Below, in pieces: positions 1 to 10,532 of a stretch of DNA of 64,000 bases (position 1 is its first letter; each line of letters starts with the position of its first letter). Source of the DNA: Scedosporium boydii. Lineage: Eukaryota > Ascomycota > Sordariomycetes > Microascales > Microascaceae. Both the position numbers and the translations under genes were made by a program. The notes under the pieces are model-generated. The model did no database searches and was not told the DNA's origin. It worked only from the letters and a program-made list of their open reading frames with translations. The stretch covers positions 62,001 to 126,000 of the forward strand of contig NJFT01000053.1 in the NCBI GenBank assembly GCA_002221725.1. Reading direction: 5' to 3'.

Positions 1-1
1 T

Positions 2-694
2 GTCCACTATATCGGGCGGGTTCATGCCGCCGCATTCCCCAGCTCTACTACTGGAGCAGTAACTGACTGTACGGATCAACAGGAACCAATTCCCGTAAAG
101 AACCACATTGACATTAACCTGACTAGTGTCATCACTTTCTGTAGAATCGCCCTCGCCTACATGAAGTCGAACAAACCTGACGCATCGCCAAATGGAGATT
201 TCTCAAAATCAATCGTCCTCGTGTCCTCCATCGCCGGCATCACGGAAGCGCCCGGCCTCTTCGCCTACTCCCCGGCAAAACACGGCGTCATCGGCCTCAT
301 GCGCTCCCTCCGCCCCTGGGCACCCATCAAGTACAACATTCGTGCGAATGCAATCTGTCCCTGGGCAACGGACACGCAGATCCTCGGCGCTGTCAAGGAG
401 AAGTGGGTTCAGGAGAAGATGCCGATGAACACTCCCGAGGATGTAGCTCGCTTTATTGTCCAGTGCGCTGCTGATAAGGTGTTGAACGGTGCCGCCGTGT
501 TTGTCTCGGGCGGGCGTGGTTTTGATACTGAGGAGGGAATTAACCGCACGCTGCCTCTGTGGATGGGGGAGCAGAACGCGGCCGAGTTCTTACGCGGGCA
601 GGAGGTCCTGGGCCTGGTAAGTTAGATTATTCCCACTAAGAGCACACATCGCTAACGCAAGATCAAGGGCGACAAATGGACAAGCAAAGAATGA
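2..694 (+). CDS. Short-chain dehydrogenase/reductase, 5' end outside the window
   Basis: NAD(P)-dependent oxidoreductase of the classical SDR family, probably of the 15-hydroxyprostaglandin-dehydrogenase-like group common in fungi. The frame is open from base 2. Visible family marks are the helix segment HIDINLTSV, the catalytic serine in VLVSSIAG and the catalytic YSPAK (YxxxK) pair. The nucleotide-binding TGxxxGIG end lies before base 1. A donor GTAAGT at 617 and an acceptor GCAAG ending at 661, with a GCTAAC branch point, define a 45 bp intron. Without it the frame stops at once (625); with it the protein gains a tail ending WTSKE and stops at 694. Exons: 2-616 and 662-694. The enzyme class is secure; the substrate is not known. 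Confidence 0.85.
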
Positions 695-1020
695 GGAGAC
701 GTGACAGTTATAGTACCCGCTGCAGGGAATGACCGAGTAGACAGTCACTGCTACTTTCAAAACTAGACACTTATTTACCATAGTATTTACTACTTCGTGC
801 TCATGCCAAGATCGCTCCTTCTAATGGCTTAGACTATCAGGCGGGGAGTGCTAGATGATATCTCCCACCATATGACATCCCTTTCCCCTCTCCTAGGACC
901 TGGGAATGTAACATACAGATCAAGTGAGGAGCGAGCACTTATTTAGTAGGAATCAACGAAACTAAGCCACTCGATGCCCTCGCTTCGTTTTGATAGATCG
1001 CCCATGTCTCCGGACGATTC
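695..1020. other. Intergenic stretch between convergent genes
   Basis: This separates the SDR gene from the membrane-protein gene on the other strand and should hold both 3' ends. A short minus-strand frame (590-781) overlaps the SDR end and has no protein-like character. No RNA gene or repeat was seen. Confidence 0.5.
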
Positions 1021-1518
1021 TTATACACCCCAGCCGGCAAGGGTCTCCTGGCCCTTATCGGTAAATAGGAGCTTTCCCGTAAAATATCCCACGCCGTAAA
1101 TCAGGGGATATCGTCCATTCCACCACCAGAAATGATCATGGGCGCCAAACCAACCAAAGACAAGGTCCAGGTTGTAGCAAAGGAAGTTGCAGGTGCCCAA
1201 GACCAAGAGACTCATGATGGCGCAGAACTGGACAGCTTTCGATCCGTAATGCTTGTCGACGATGAACGCGTTGACAAGGCCGCCCATTGCGCCACCCATT
1301 CCAAGTGGACAGAAGAAGATGGTCCACATACATTTCTGAAACATGTCCCGGAAACCCGAGAAGACAACGACGCTGACCAGCAGCATCGTCACCTCAAAAA
1401 TGAAGGAGTTGAGCCAGAAGAGGAAAAATGGTCGAATATATATCGCCCGCCGCTTTGCCGCCTGAGCCTTGTCCTCGTCGGTGGTGATAACGGTTTGGTA
1501 GAACTGGGTCTCCGCCAT
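1021..1518 (-). CDS. Four-helix integral membrane protein, unknown function
   Basis: A 165-residue protein starting MAETQFYQTV. A soluble N-terminus of about 30 residues with a charged KAQAAKRR patch is followed by four hydrophobic stretches at about residues 30-52, 60-85, 95-118 and 130-150, and then a short polar tail. The second stretch contains the Gly-rich GMGGAMGGLVNAF; an aromatic cluster (HDHFWWWNGRYP) precedes the last helix. An upstream in-frame ATG at 1578 would add 20 residues; the ATG at 1518 is preferred because the protein then begins with a polar segment. No enzymatic motif was recognised. It looks like a conserved fungal membrane protein without a named family. Confidence 0.7.
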   Translation of the reverse strand: MAETQFYQTVITTDEDKAQAAKRRAIYIRPFFLFWLNSFIFEVTMLLVSVVVFSGFRDMFQKCMWTIFFCPLGMGGAMGGLVNAFIVDKHYGSKAVQFCAIMSLLVLGTCNFLCYNLDLVFGWFGAHDHFWWWNGRYPLIYGVGYFTGKLLFTDKGQETLAGWGV

Positions 1519-2388
1519 TGTAGGGAGGTATTGAAGAACGTTTACTATAGGTAAAGCAATTCTATGCGGTGTGTTCATGCGTGTTCGTGAGCGTATGTTG
1601 CGTATTGTCTGTTGTGTAACTGGTCACAAAGGAGAAAGCGATGAGATATGGAATCATCCAACGTGGAATTCGTTTGACATCTTTACAGGCTTAAATATTC
1701 TCCCCTGCCAGCGTAGGTATAAGTCCATAAACCTCGGAAGACGTGCCGGTGGTAGACGCAAGTTGCAGTGATTAGTGATCAGACATATCTAGCATTGCAT
1801 CATTGCATGGCATCCTCTCGGTTAGTTTTCTGTTTCACATGAGAACGGAGTTTACTTAGGTTTACCGAGGCGAATACGGAGCTGACGACTAATCTTTACA
1901 TCATTAGTGGTAGGGCTACATCGACGACAAGCAGCTGGAATAATAACGTGTCGAAGCTCCGCATTCCCAGTCGCCAAATATCCTCCAAGTTTACCCCCTT
2001 GGAACCAGAACGCAGAAGTGATCTAGCAATTTAGAATGGCATACGGCAACCTCAAAACAGTTAATACCTTGACAATTCGTCAAAAGTTCGGTTTGGTACC
2101 TGCAATTATTCTCTTTTGTAAGTGAGACATGTCCTTGGAACTCTCTTAGAGCACATATTAATCCTCAGAAGTGGGTGATATTCTAAAACGCCTCGCCAAT
2201 GGCCTCTTTCGTGGGCCGTCCGGCGCGCCGAGTTATCACCAACATATCGTTGGCTCGGCAGTGAGATCTGTCAGTGGGCCGTTGACATAATAGAAGCTTT
2301 GAACTGCGATTGACATTTGTCCTAGTTGACTTCAAGGTTCAGCTCATTGCAGTTGCAGTAAGCTTATAAGTCTAGATGTTGCCTACTG
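1519..2388. other. Intergenic stretch between divergent genes
   Basis: This divergent spacer between the membrane protein and the hydrolase probably carries both promoters. The short plus-strand frame at 1571-1771 is not protein-like. An unseen 5' exon of the hydrolase may lie at the right end, because that protein is short at its N-terminus. Confidence 0.4.
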
Positions 2389-3404
2389 ATGCTAATGGAA
2401 AAACATAGGTATATTCTTGAACCTTTTGATCAGGTGTATCTGAAGTTCTGTAAAAAGAGAAATGTGAAACCGAATTTCGTTACTACGGATTCCGGACTTA
2501 CTGGATTCTGGGTTGGAGAGGAGTCGGCCAAGAACATTGTCATCTGCTTCCATGGTATTATTGAGCCCCCCTCCACCCACCGCGATCATGCTGATTTCTC
2601 GTTTGATTATTACTTCTAACAGATTTTTATAAGGTGGTGGCTTCGTTATGGATGGCATGGCGCAGCACATCGACTTTTGGGCTGGTACTCAGCAGGAGCT
2701 CTTGAGCACCGGAATTGACGCGGCGTGGTTTTATCCCACATATACCTTGACACCGCATGCGTCGTACCCTACACAATTTAACCAGGCAGTTGAAGCGCTG
2801 AGGTATGTCCTGGAAGACCTGGGGCGGGAACTGCAAGACATCATCCTCGCTGGTGACTCAGCTGGTGGGAATTTGTGTCTGGCAATCTTGTCGCATCTGA
2901 TGCATCACGCAAAAGGCCTCCCGAAATTGGAGGTGCGGTCCCCATTGAAGGGAATGATTCTTATCTCACCGTGGCTGTCCTTCAAGACTTCATGGGAGAG
3001 CATGACGCGGAATTTTGACAAAGATATTGACTCCATCGAAACCTTACAACGATGGGCGGTAGATTACCTAGGTGGCAGAGCGAGCGACAACTATGTTGAG
3101 GCAATTCTTGCTACCCCTGAGTGGTGGTCAAACGCGCCCGTGGAGAGGACGCTTGTCGTTGCTGGTGCCGACGAGGTCTTCCTAGATCCTATCACTGTCT
3201 GGACGGACAAGTTCAAGGTAAGAGTTGCAGTCTTTGACTTAATAGGGCTAACTAATACATCTTAAGACCGAGAACGAGCACGTCCAGTTTATAGTCGCAG
3301 ATGATGAGTGCCACATAGCGCCGTTTATATGGCCACTGTTTGGTCGCAATGACGAGACTAAGCAGGGACAAGAGATCAAAAGATGGTTGAAGGAAGGGCT
3401 TTAA
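2389..3404 (+). CDS. Alpha/beta hydrolase (fungal lipase/esterase, steryl-acetyl-hydrolase type)
   Basis: Serine hydrolase of the hormone-sensitive-lipase-like group. Exons 2389-2554, 2634-3217 and 3267-3404 give 295 residues. The oxyanion-hole motif HGGG is rebuilt exactly across intron 1 (2555-2633). The nucleophile elbow is GDSAGGN, the acid is probably in GADEVFLD, and the catalytic His is in DDECHIAP in exon 3, reached through a 49 bp intron at 3218-3266 (GTAAGA...TTAAG). All three triad positions are present, so the enzyme could be active. The N-terminus is shorter than usual for this family, so a further upstream exon or start is possible. It would hydrolyse an acyl ester; the substrate is not known. 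Confidence 0.82.
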
Positions 3405-3604
3405 CCATCAACTGAAATAGATAGATAGTTTTTGTGCGGCAAGTAGCTTAAACTAGATGAGGCGAATCAAATGGGTGTAGTTTATCGCCTAACATTGAAG
3501 CCCATCGATCCAATCTCCATAACGCTGGCGCCACGATTTTGAGTAACTCGTGCGGCCCTTGCGTCGAGCAGCGGGATCGCAAGGACGTCGATGTCAATTT
3601 CTAA

Positions 3605-4577
3605 TGTGAAGAACTCTGTAATTCAAGCTTCAACCATGGCTTCGCCAGTCTCCAAGATGGAAATCCTCAGACGCACTCAATCGTCGCCTCGTCCGAGATC
3701 GCGACAACGTTTTCTTATGCCGGGTGCCTCAAGTTTGATCCTACCACTGGCGCGGTACTCAGGGACGACGAACCCGAAAGACGGCCAGGCAAAAGACCAG
3801 CGGCGAGAGGAACAGCCTCATACCTCGGAAAACGAGCCAACACGACCTGCCAAGTCTGCCGAGCTCGTAAGACGAAATGCTACAACGCGAAGCTGGCGTG
3901 CTCGTACTGGGTTAGTGTCGGGGCTACGTGCATCCAGTCCCCTGTTGACCTGTCCTCGTTCGATCCCGCTAGCCTCAAGATCCTGGGGCGGCTGGAAGAT
4001 TTGGAGAAATTGATGAAGTCGCAACAATCGGGTTCTTTGCTGGAGTCTCTAGAGGGGCTGTCACGCGAACGACAAGTGACAGATGGCAGAACTGGCAACT
4101 GCCAGAACTGACTACCACTAGTTCTCACCCAGACCATAACTCCATATGGTCACAACTGATGTATATAAGAAGTGCCTCACACTCCTACCTTAGAGAAGAA
4201 CAACCTTTCTGATCATAACTTGCTGAGAGCTAACCTTGTGAATACTGATATAACCAACACCTGCCACAACTGGCAGAAACCATTTCCAGCATTGACAGAA
4301 CTGCCATCACGGAGTATCTGTCGTAACAGGGGCCAACCTCAAGACCGGTTGTTTGGGCGAGCCCTGCTTCAAGTGCATCTTGGGAACAAGGTGAAATTCG
4401 ATTACGAAGCGTATTGCCGGAGAGGTTGGATGGCCTCCTTACACTATCAATCTTTTCTCAATCTCCACCGGAGGATCTGCCTCCCTGTGCTTTCCACGCA
4501 AAGGAGCATCCTCACTCATCGACGAATACGACACTCGGGAGACTTCTGGACATGGAGTCTCACGGGATTAACAGGGG
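3605..4577 (+). pseudogene. Decayed Zn2Cys6 transcription-factor gene
   Basis: The frame from 3605 to 4111 carries a fungal binuclear-cluster DNA-binding domain, TCQVCRARKTKC followed by CSYW and GATC, then a typical linker with DPASLKILGRLEDLEKLMKS. The fifth cluster cysteine is replaced by Trp (TGG), the frame has no ATG, and it stops at 4111. From about 4270 to 4577, fragments in several frames (for example SIFSQSPPEDLPPCAFH) resemble the middle linker of the same regulator family, which implies frameshifts. The activation/regulatory half is absent; a dispersed repeat begins where homology ends. This is inferred to be a dead regulator. The domain is seen in the sequence; the relation of the downstream fragments to it is an inference. 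Confidence 0.6.
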
Positions 4578-4718
4578 TATGAAACCTATTTATAATCTCG
4601 TATACGAAGTAAAAGGCGCCAGGAAAGTGAGGAGAGTGGGGCTACGATAGAATAAAGGTAGGATTAAGTCGTATTGCCTTGTCTGGCATTGTTGTCGCTA
4701 CTCATGGGGCGCAATGCT
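4575..4718 (+). repeat. Left copy of a direct repeat of about 145 bp
   Basis: The sequence from GGTATGAAAC through ACTCATGGGGCGCAATGC recurs in the same orientation at 7227-7360. By eye the copies differ by about ten substitutions and a few short indels. This copy directly follows the decayed regulator; the two copies bracket the OLA1-like gene. Confidence 0.75.
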
Positions 4719-4895
4719 AACAGAATCGAAGACGAAAAGTGCGCAGACTAGAATCCATTTTCGGATTCGAAGCTGAGTTCTAGTATAGTATCATTCAGGC
4801 TGAGTCAGGGCTGGTGAAAGCTGAGCCCAGCAAATAGGGGAGAAGCGGCGTAGTTTCAAAGAGGCCTACTTTCAGGAACAGGGTAGCCTAAACCC

Positions 4896-5077
4896 ATACC
4901 AGAGTTTTAAATAATGTTAGTCTAGAAATGAGATTCTACCACCTGACCTATCTAATGGTAGGTACTAGGGAGGTATTTTCAAATATAAAATATTATAAGA
5001 TATACCTTTGAGCACTTGATGTAAGATATGTTGGGTGGTGGCGAGGATCTCTTAAGCTAATGTTTAACCAGGTTTAT
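4896..5077. mobile_element. Diverged MITE copy (about 182 bp)
   Basis: This segment matches 27658-27840 over its length, including the shared core TTTTCAAATATA..AATATT and GGTGGTGGCGAGGATCTC. Its ends (ATACCAGAGTTTTAAA and TTTAACCAGGTTTAT) are a decayed version of the clean inverted repeats in the other copy. It has no coding capacity. It sits about 215 bp before the OLA1-like start codon, inside the presumed promoter. Confidence 0.7.
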
Positions 5078-5293
5078 ATCCCCCACAATTACACTCAGCC
5101 CAAGAACTTGCATGACAAGCGCTTAGTCAACCTGCAGGCAGGTAATAACCCTCAAACAATTTTGCACTCAAACTATTGTGTGCCAAGGGGCGTGGGGCGG
5201 GCGGGCACGAATTCTTCCTCTTTTTTTACCCCTCCAAGGTCAACCGATCCATTAAACAACATCATTCATTTGTCGCCAGCCAGTAAAGCCACT

Positions 5294-7006
5294 ATGCCCC
5301 CTAAAAAGGTTGAAGCTGTCAAGGATAATGTTGTTGCTTTCGGGAGGGTTCGTAAGAACCTAAAGATGGGATGTGTTGGTTTGCCTAATGTGGGAAAGTC
5401 GAGCTTGTTCAATCTCTTGACAGAGCAGAGCGCCGCCGCAGAGAACTACCCCTTTTGTACGATTGAGCCCAATGAGGCGAGGTGTGCTGTTCCCGACGCT
5501 CGATATGTAAGTTTAAGTATACTCTCCAGCAAGATATTTAACAGATGGCTGAAGTAAGTAATGCCTATAGGACTTCCTCTGTGACCTTTGGAAGCCCCCC
5601 TCAATGTACCCGCCGTATCTGCAGGTCACCGACATTGCTGGCTTGATCAAGGGTGCTTCCCAAGGAGAGGGGCTTGGAAATGCATTCCTATCTCATATCC
5701 AGGCCGTTGATGGCATGTTCCACATCGTCAGGTACGGCATCCGTCACAAAGTTGCCGCACCTTCACACTGACTCCGATCTTATGACAGAGCATTTGACAA
5801 CCACGAGGTGTTACATGTTGATGACTCGATCGATCCCGTCCGAGACTTGAGTAAGTTCATCTAAGCCCCCCTAATATTACGAAGCTAATCGATGTATCTT
5901 CTAGACACCATCCAAAGCGAGCTTTGCAAGAAAGACCTCGGTTTGTTTTTTTCTTTTGCCTGCTAAAATCGGCTTGACGCCAACTAATCCCCCGTTTAGA
6001 TATTCTGGAGAAGACAATAATTGCCGAGGAAGCACTCGTTAGGAAGGCAGGCGGCAAATACAAGATGCTACCTCTCTTCACAGAGACAACGACGAAGATC
6101 CGAGCTGTGAGGCCACATTTCCCGGTCTTATAGGTCTAACCGTTTAAACGTGCTTACAATCGTGAAAATAGCTGTTGGAACAGGATAAGCCAGTCAGAGA
6201 TGGAACCTGGACACCGGCCGAGATTACACTCATCAACGAGAAGATACAACTAATCACGACGAAGCCCACCATCTACCTTGTCAACTTGACAATGAAGGAT
6301 TACCTCAGGCAGAAGAGCAAGTACCTGCCGCTCATAGCCAAGTGGGTCATTGAGCACGGAGGTGTTCCCCGAGACATTGTTCCCTTCTCTATTGAGTTTG
6401 AAGAGAAACTTCACAGCATGAAGGATGACCCTGCTGCACAAGCCGAGTTCCTCAAGGAGAGCAAAGTCAAGTCAAAACTAGACAAAATCACTACTGAAGG
6501 GTTCAACAAGCTTGGTTTGCAATACTACTTCACCGGTTCGTTCATAATCTGCCACTTCTGGGATTAAATTTCGCGCTAACTTTGTACGTAGCCGGGGAGA
6601 AGGAAGTAAGGTGCTGGACCATCCCAAGGGGTTGCCTAGCACCACAGGCTGCCGGAGCTATCCACAGCGATTTTGAGAGGGGATTCATCAAAGCTGAAGT
6701 CGTCGCGTACCAAGACTTCCATGATCTTTGCGAAGGCAGCAAGTCCATGGCGCCAATCAAGGCTGCCGGGAAGTACCGACAAGAAGGAAAGAATTATGTA
6801 GGTTTTCAGATTCTTCCCAATTCTACAGCACCTAACTTTATACTCTCCTAGGTTGTCCAAGATGGAGACATTATCCACTTTCAATTCAGTAAGTTACAAA
6901 TCGTCACTGATACTAGTATTCCTTGCGGTTTTCCTTGCTGCTTTAGTCGTATTTGTCAGAATCAAGAACTAACTGCCTCGTTCTAGACGTTTCAAATAAA
7001 AAATAG
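5294..7006 (+). CDS. OLA1/YchF-family P-loop NTPase paralogue
   Basis: Ribosome-associated translation-factor-class NTPase of the Obg/YchF family. Nine exons (5294-5506, 5571-5731, 5789-5850, 5905-5940, 6000-6106, 6172-6535, 6592-6797, 6852-6888, 6987-7006) give 401 residues, the usual size. Every junction has GT-AG ends and keeps frame. Motifs: G1 [10 protein letters not shown]3 DIAGL, then [12 protein letters not shown]. The C-terminal TGS domain contains [16 protein letters not shown] and [11 protein letters not shown], ending [12 protein letters not shown]. Odd points: the G4 position, NxxE in OLA1/YchF and linked to ATP preference, reads NLTM (6283-6294), and the central coiled-coil segment is short and divergent. 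This suggests a paralogue (compare yeast YLF2) rather than the main OLA1. It lies between two direct repeats. Confidence 0.85.
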
Positions 7007-7226
7007 AATTAACCGATTAGAGCATACCAATATAAAAGTTCTGATAAGGCACTAACATTACCTTACTTCATTAGTATTACGCGACGGAAGGCGCGACGGG
7101 CGAAGGCCGTATACTAAGATATGATAATGTGATGTTCTTCTTGTGAAGTCTAAGTTCTATTGCGCCATGGCAGTGGGTGCTGGCAGATTCGCTTCGACAT
7201 GACGGCCTTGATAGATACCTAACATG

Positions 7227-7360
7227 GGTATGAAACTTCTATTTATAATCTCGTATAAAAGGCGCCGGGGAGAGTGGGGCTACGATAGAATGAAGGTAGG
7301 ATTATATCGTATTGCCTTGTCCGGCATTGCTGTCGCTACTCATGGGGACAATGCACATGC
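7227..7360 (+). repeat. Right copy of the direct repeat
   Basis: Same orientation as 4575-4718. It lacks the seven-base ACGAAGT insertion and a second short insertion present in the left copy, and is otherwise closely similar up to ACTCATGGGGACAATGC. It lies 220 bp after the OLA1-like stop codon. Confidence 0.75.
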
Positions 7361-7750
7361 CAGCAGAATTTACTAGTGCCGGAACAATAGAAAATATAGG
7401 CAAGAGCCGGTACCGACAGACAGCGGGCCCTCGCGATCGGCTCTTTTCGCCCTGATTCATGCATGTCTCGTATTCACGAAGTGACCCTCTCTCTCCCTCT
7501 CTCCCCCTCGACAGCCGACTAGATCGACGCGTATGCGCGTATTCTGGTTCACGGAGCATACGCGTTGGTATCATCGAGCGGACAGGGAGAGAGCAGAGAG
7601 ACGTCTTCAAAGGGGGCCGTCCATCTCAAAATAGGACATCTCAAATGATATCTATAAGAGGCTTGTCTTGTGCTATTTCAGATTCTATCTCATTTTCACT
7701 CAGCCTTTTTCTTCATCCGTCTTACGAAATCAACAATCCACTCGTTTCAC

Positions 7751-7757
7751 TATAAAA
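7751..7757 (+). promoter_or_regulatory. TATA box of the tyrosinase gene
   Basis: TATAAAA lies 50 bp before the tyrosinase ATG, followed by repeated CCAATCCACTCG/CCAACC-like sequence. Position and sequence fit a core promoter; not tested. Confidence 0.5.
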
Positions 7758-7806
7758 CCAATCCACTCGTTCATACACCAACCAACAGTCATTACTTTCA
7801 TCCACA

Positions 7807-8947
7807 ATGCTTCCTCGCTTGGCCTTTACCATCCTCGCCATCTTGGCGGACGTGTCCCTTGGCACTATAATTCCCCGTGCTACTGGCGCCTGCACCACCC
7901 CGACTGTCCGCAAGGAGTGGCGCGAGCTTACTGACGCCGAGAAGGCCGAGTACCTCCGTGCAGCAGTGTGCCTCCGTCAGCTGCCCAAGGCAAAGTATGC
8001 GAATATCGACGCCGCCCGCACACGCCTGGACGATTTGGTCTATACTCACTTTGCTCTCAATACCGAAATCCACTTCGTAGCCAACTTCCTCCCGTGGCAT
8101 CGCTGGTATGTGCAATTGCACGAGGACCTGATGCGCAGCGAATGCGGCTTTACCGGAACGCAGCCGTACTGGGACTGGACCATTGACGCCGACGCCAAGA
8201 ATGTCCTCAACTCGCCTGTCTTTGATCCCGTCACAGGCTTCGGCGGGAACGGCAAGCTCACCGGCAGTAGTGAACCGGGTTTTGAGCGTTGCGTGGTCGA
8301 CGGCCCCTTTGCCAACACGAATCTGACGCTAGGTATGGGGTTGCCTTACTCGCCTGAGCACTTCGACCGCCTACATTGTTTCACGCGCGGGTTCAACGGT
8401 GGGGAGGGCACCGATGCAAACGGCGAACTTATTATAGGCGACATGCAGGCAGGCGCGTACAACTCTGGAGTCATGAACATCATCTACGCCTTCGATACCT
8501 TTGCCAGTATGGGTAGTATGCTCGAGGGATTGCCGCACGCACAGGGTTCGTGTTTTCTTTATCCTACACATCACCGCACGACGCTAACACAAATTATAGT
8601 CCATAGCGTAATTTTTGGCGACATGGGCCCGGCCACCTCGCCTAACGAGCCTCTCTTTTTCCTACACCACGGCAACGTTGATCGTGTTTGGGCCAAGGTA
8701 CGCCCTTTCTTTCTCTCATTTCTCTTTCCTAGGCGAAGGGTCCAGTTGCTAACTCCTACAACAGTGGCAAGGCCGGAACAATACCCGCTTGGCTGATTAT
8801 TCTGGCTTCCAAGACGCCGCCAAGACTATTACGGCGTCCATTACCGATACTATGCCTGTTCTGGAGCTTAGTGATACTAAGCCCATCGTTAAGGACTATA
8901 TGGACATTCAAGCCGGCCCGCTGTGCTACACCTACTCATCCATGTAA
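7807..8947 (+). CDS. Secreted tyrosinase (type-3 copper oxidase)
   Basis: Oxidises monophenols and/or o-diphenols to quinones; in fungi it serves melanin or secondary-metabolite formation. Exons 7807-8545, 8600-8697 and 8765-8947 give 339 residues. Residues 1-19 form a signal peptide (LAFTILAILADVSLG). The CuA site has three histidines in YTHFALN, EIHFVANF and LPWHRWYV. The CuB site has the HxxxH in PHAQVH, formed across intron 1, and FFLHHGNVDRVW. PYWDW is the usual aromatic core. The protein is short and lacks the long C-terminal lid of larger tyrosinases, so it is of the small extracellular type. All six copper ligands are present, so activity is likely. The neighbours do not form an obvious biosynthetic cluster. 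Confidence 0.93.
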
Positions 8948-10532
8948 ACGCAATTTTGAATACCACATCCTAATAGCAGGAAGCAAAAGTGCCCGGCGCA
9001 GGGAGACGATGCGTGGCAGCGCTGCTGAAGGATGCCACCGTCCATAGAAACGTACGGGAAGATGTCATCCACAGCTCACGAGGGGTCATCTACCCAGTTA
9101 TACCTGAGATTATGTTCCACCTATACAAACCCTTAGAAGCCGCGGTGTGTTATCATCTAACGCCACGTACTAATCATGCTGCATTGCTTATTCATATACG
9201 TAACAAGATGCAATGGCATGGCATTGACGAGATCAGCTCATCCTACTTTAAAAGCGTCTCACGGAACTACCGTCGCGGGCTGCCCTTTTAGAGAGTAGAT
9301 GGGGTAGTGAAGACCAGTGTTCGTGCTTCAGGTCCTAGGTGCTCATGATCTTGCAATAGAATACCGTCATCCTCACTACCAGACACTGCACGCGATCGAG
9401 TTATCCAGGTGACAGTGTTGCTTAAAGTCTCTTGCGTCAGACGATAAAGTTGTCTGCCCAAGCAATGGTAACCGAGTGCCTTATTCGCGGTCGTTTGCCT
9501 CGATGGCATCCTAGTACTCAGAAAGGCAGGAAAGGTCGCTTTATTTGCTTACATTGAAGCCTGTCACACCGGCGGGCTCCTAACTGATGAGTTACTTTTT
9601 CTGTTTGTTCAAACGTGTCAGATTCTGGATGCTATACTAAGCTTTGAAATTCAGCATTTACTGGCGGTACCTCACGTCGGACAGCCCGGGCCCCGGAACC
9701 AACCACCCATTCCTGTTTCGCGATTTGAGCCGAAGCGAAGGTTAGGTTAACATCGCTCCACATTCGGTTTTGGCCGAGATTTGCGGTTCGAAAACCCGAG
9801 GACTGCTACTTAAAAGGAACGAATCCAGGCAAACCTTCACGGAAGCAGAACGTAGGCCTACGACATGGGCGACGAATATGCAACATATTTTACAGATCAG
9901 TTAGGCATAGAGATACGGCTTTTTCGACGTTGGAAGAAAGGTGTCGCGGCTAATTTTACGTTCTTCAGCTCCAGATAGTCGAGCCGGCCTCGCAGGGGGT
10001 CGACTGGCACGGCGCCCGAGGTTCATGATACCGGGAGTGTCATACCCGGCGGAGCGCCTTGCATTCAGCGACCCCGCCCATTATCAGGTCGTGAAAGAAG
10101 AGTAAAAAAAAAAAACAAGTAACGTCCCGGCTAGCCCAGGGGTAAGAGATAGACGCGACGGGATTCCGGACCAACATCGTGTTCAAGGGTGTTTCTGGTC
10201 CATTCGTTGAAGACTATTGGGGCGAGCCCACATTGGAAGGAAGAATGAAGATGCCCTTGACGGAAAACTGCTGGCGGTGCCAGAGCATAACCGTCGATTA
10301 TAGGACAGGCAACATGGCAGCAGACGACGGTGACAGGGTATAGAAAGAGCTGAATAAAGGCCGGAGGGTAAAGTAAAGTCCGGTGCTTGGCCCGACAGAT
10401 TATGACACATTTTGCGCTATTACTATGTGAATGTAACCCCGCCCACGCCCTTTGATCTAACCACAGCTAGAAAAGGAGGGGCAAGAATAGCTTCATATTT
10501 GAATTTGTATTTCAAACCAAAACTCCATCACC
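8948..10532. other. Gene-poor stretch of 1.6 kb
   Basis: Short frames at 8989-9291, 9288-9509 and 10183-10410 have no recognisable domain and no splice-consistent extension. There is an A-run near 10105-10117. Nothing resembling a tRNA or transposase was seen. The right end should hold the promoter of the peptidase gene. Confidence 0.45.

Larger units (their letters stand above)
7007..7806. other. Intergenic stretch with repeat and tyrosinase promoter
   Basis: It contains the right copy of the direct repeat (7227-7360), a CT-rich tract (about 7485-7508) and the probable core promoter of the tyrosinase gene. The short frames here are not protein-like. Confidence 0.5.

Noticed and set aside
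10120..10190. Possible tRNA-like sequence near GTCCCGGCTAGCCCAGGGGTA
   Set aside because: No cloverleaf can be folded and the T-loop GTTCRA consensus is missing.
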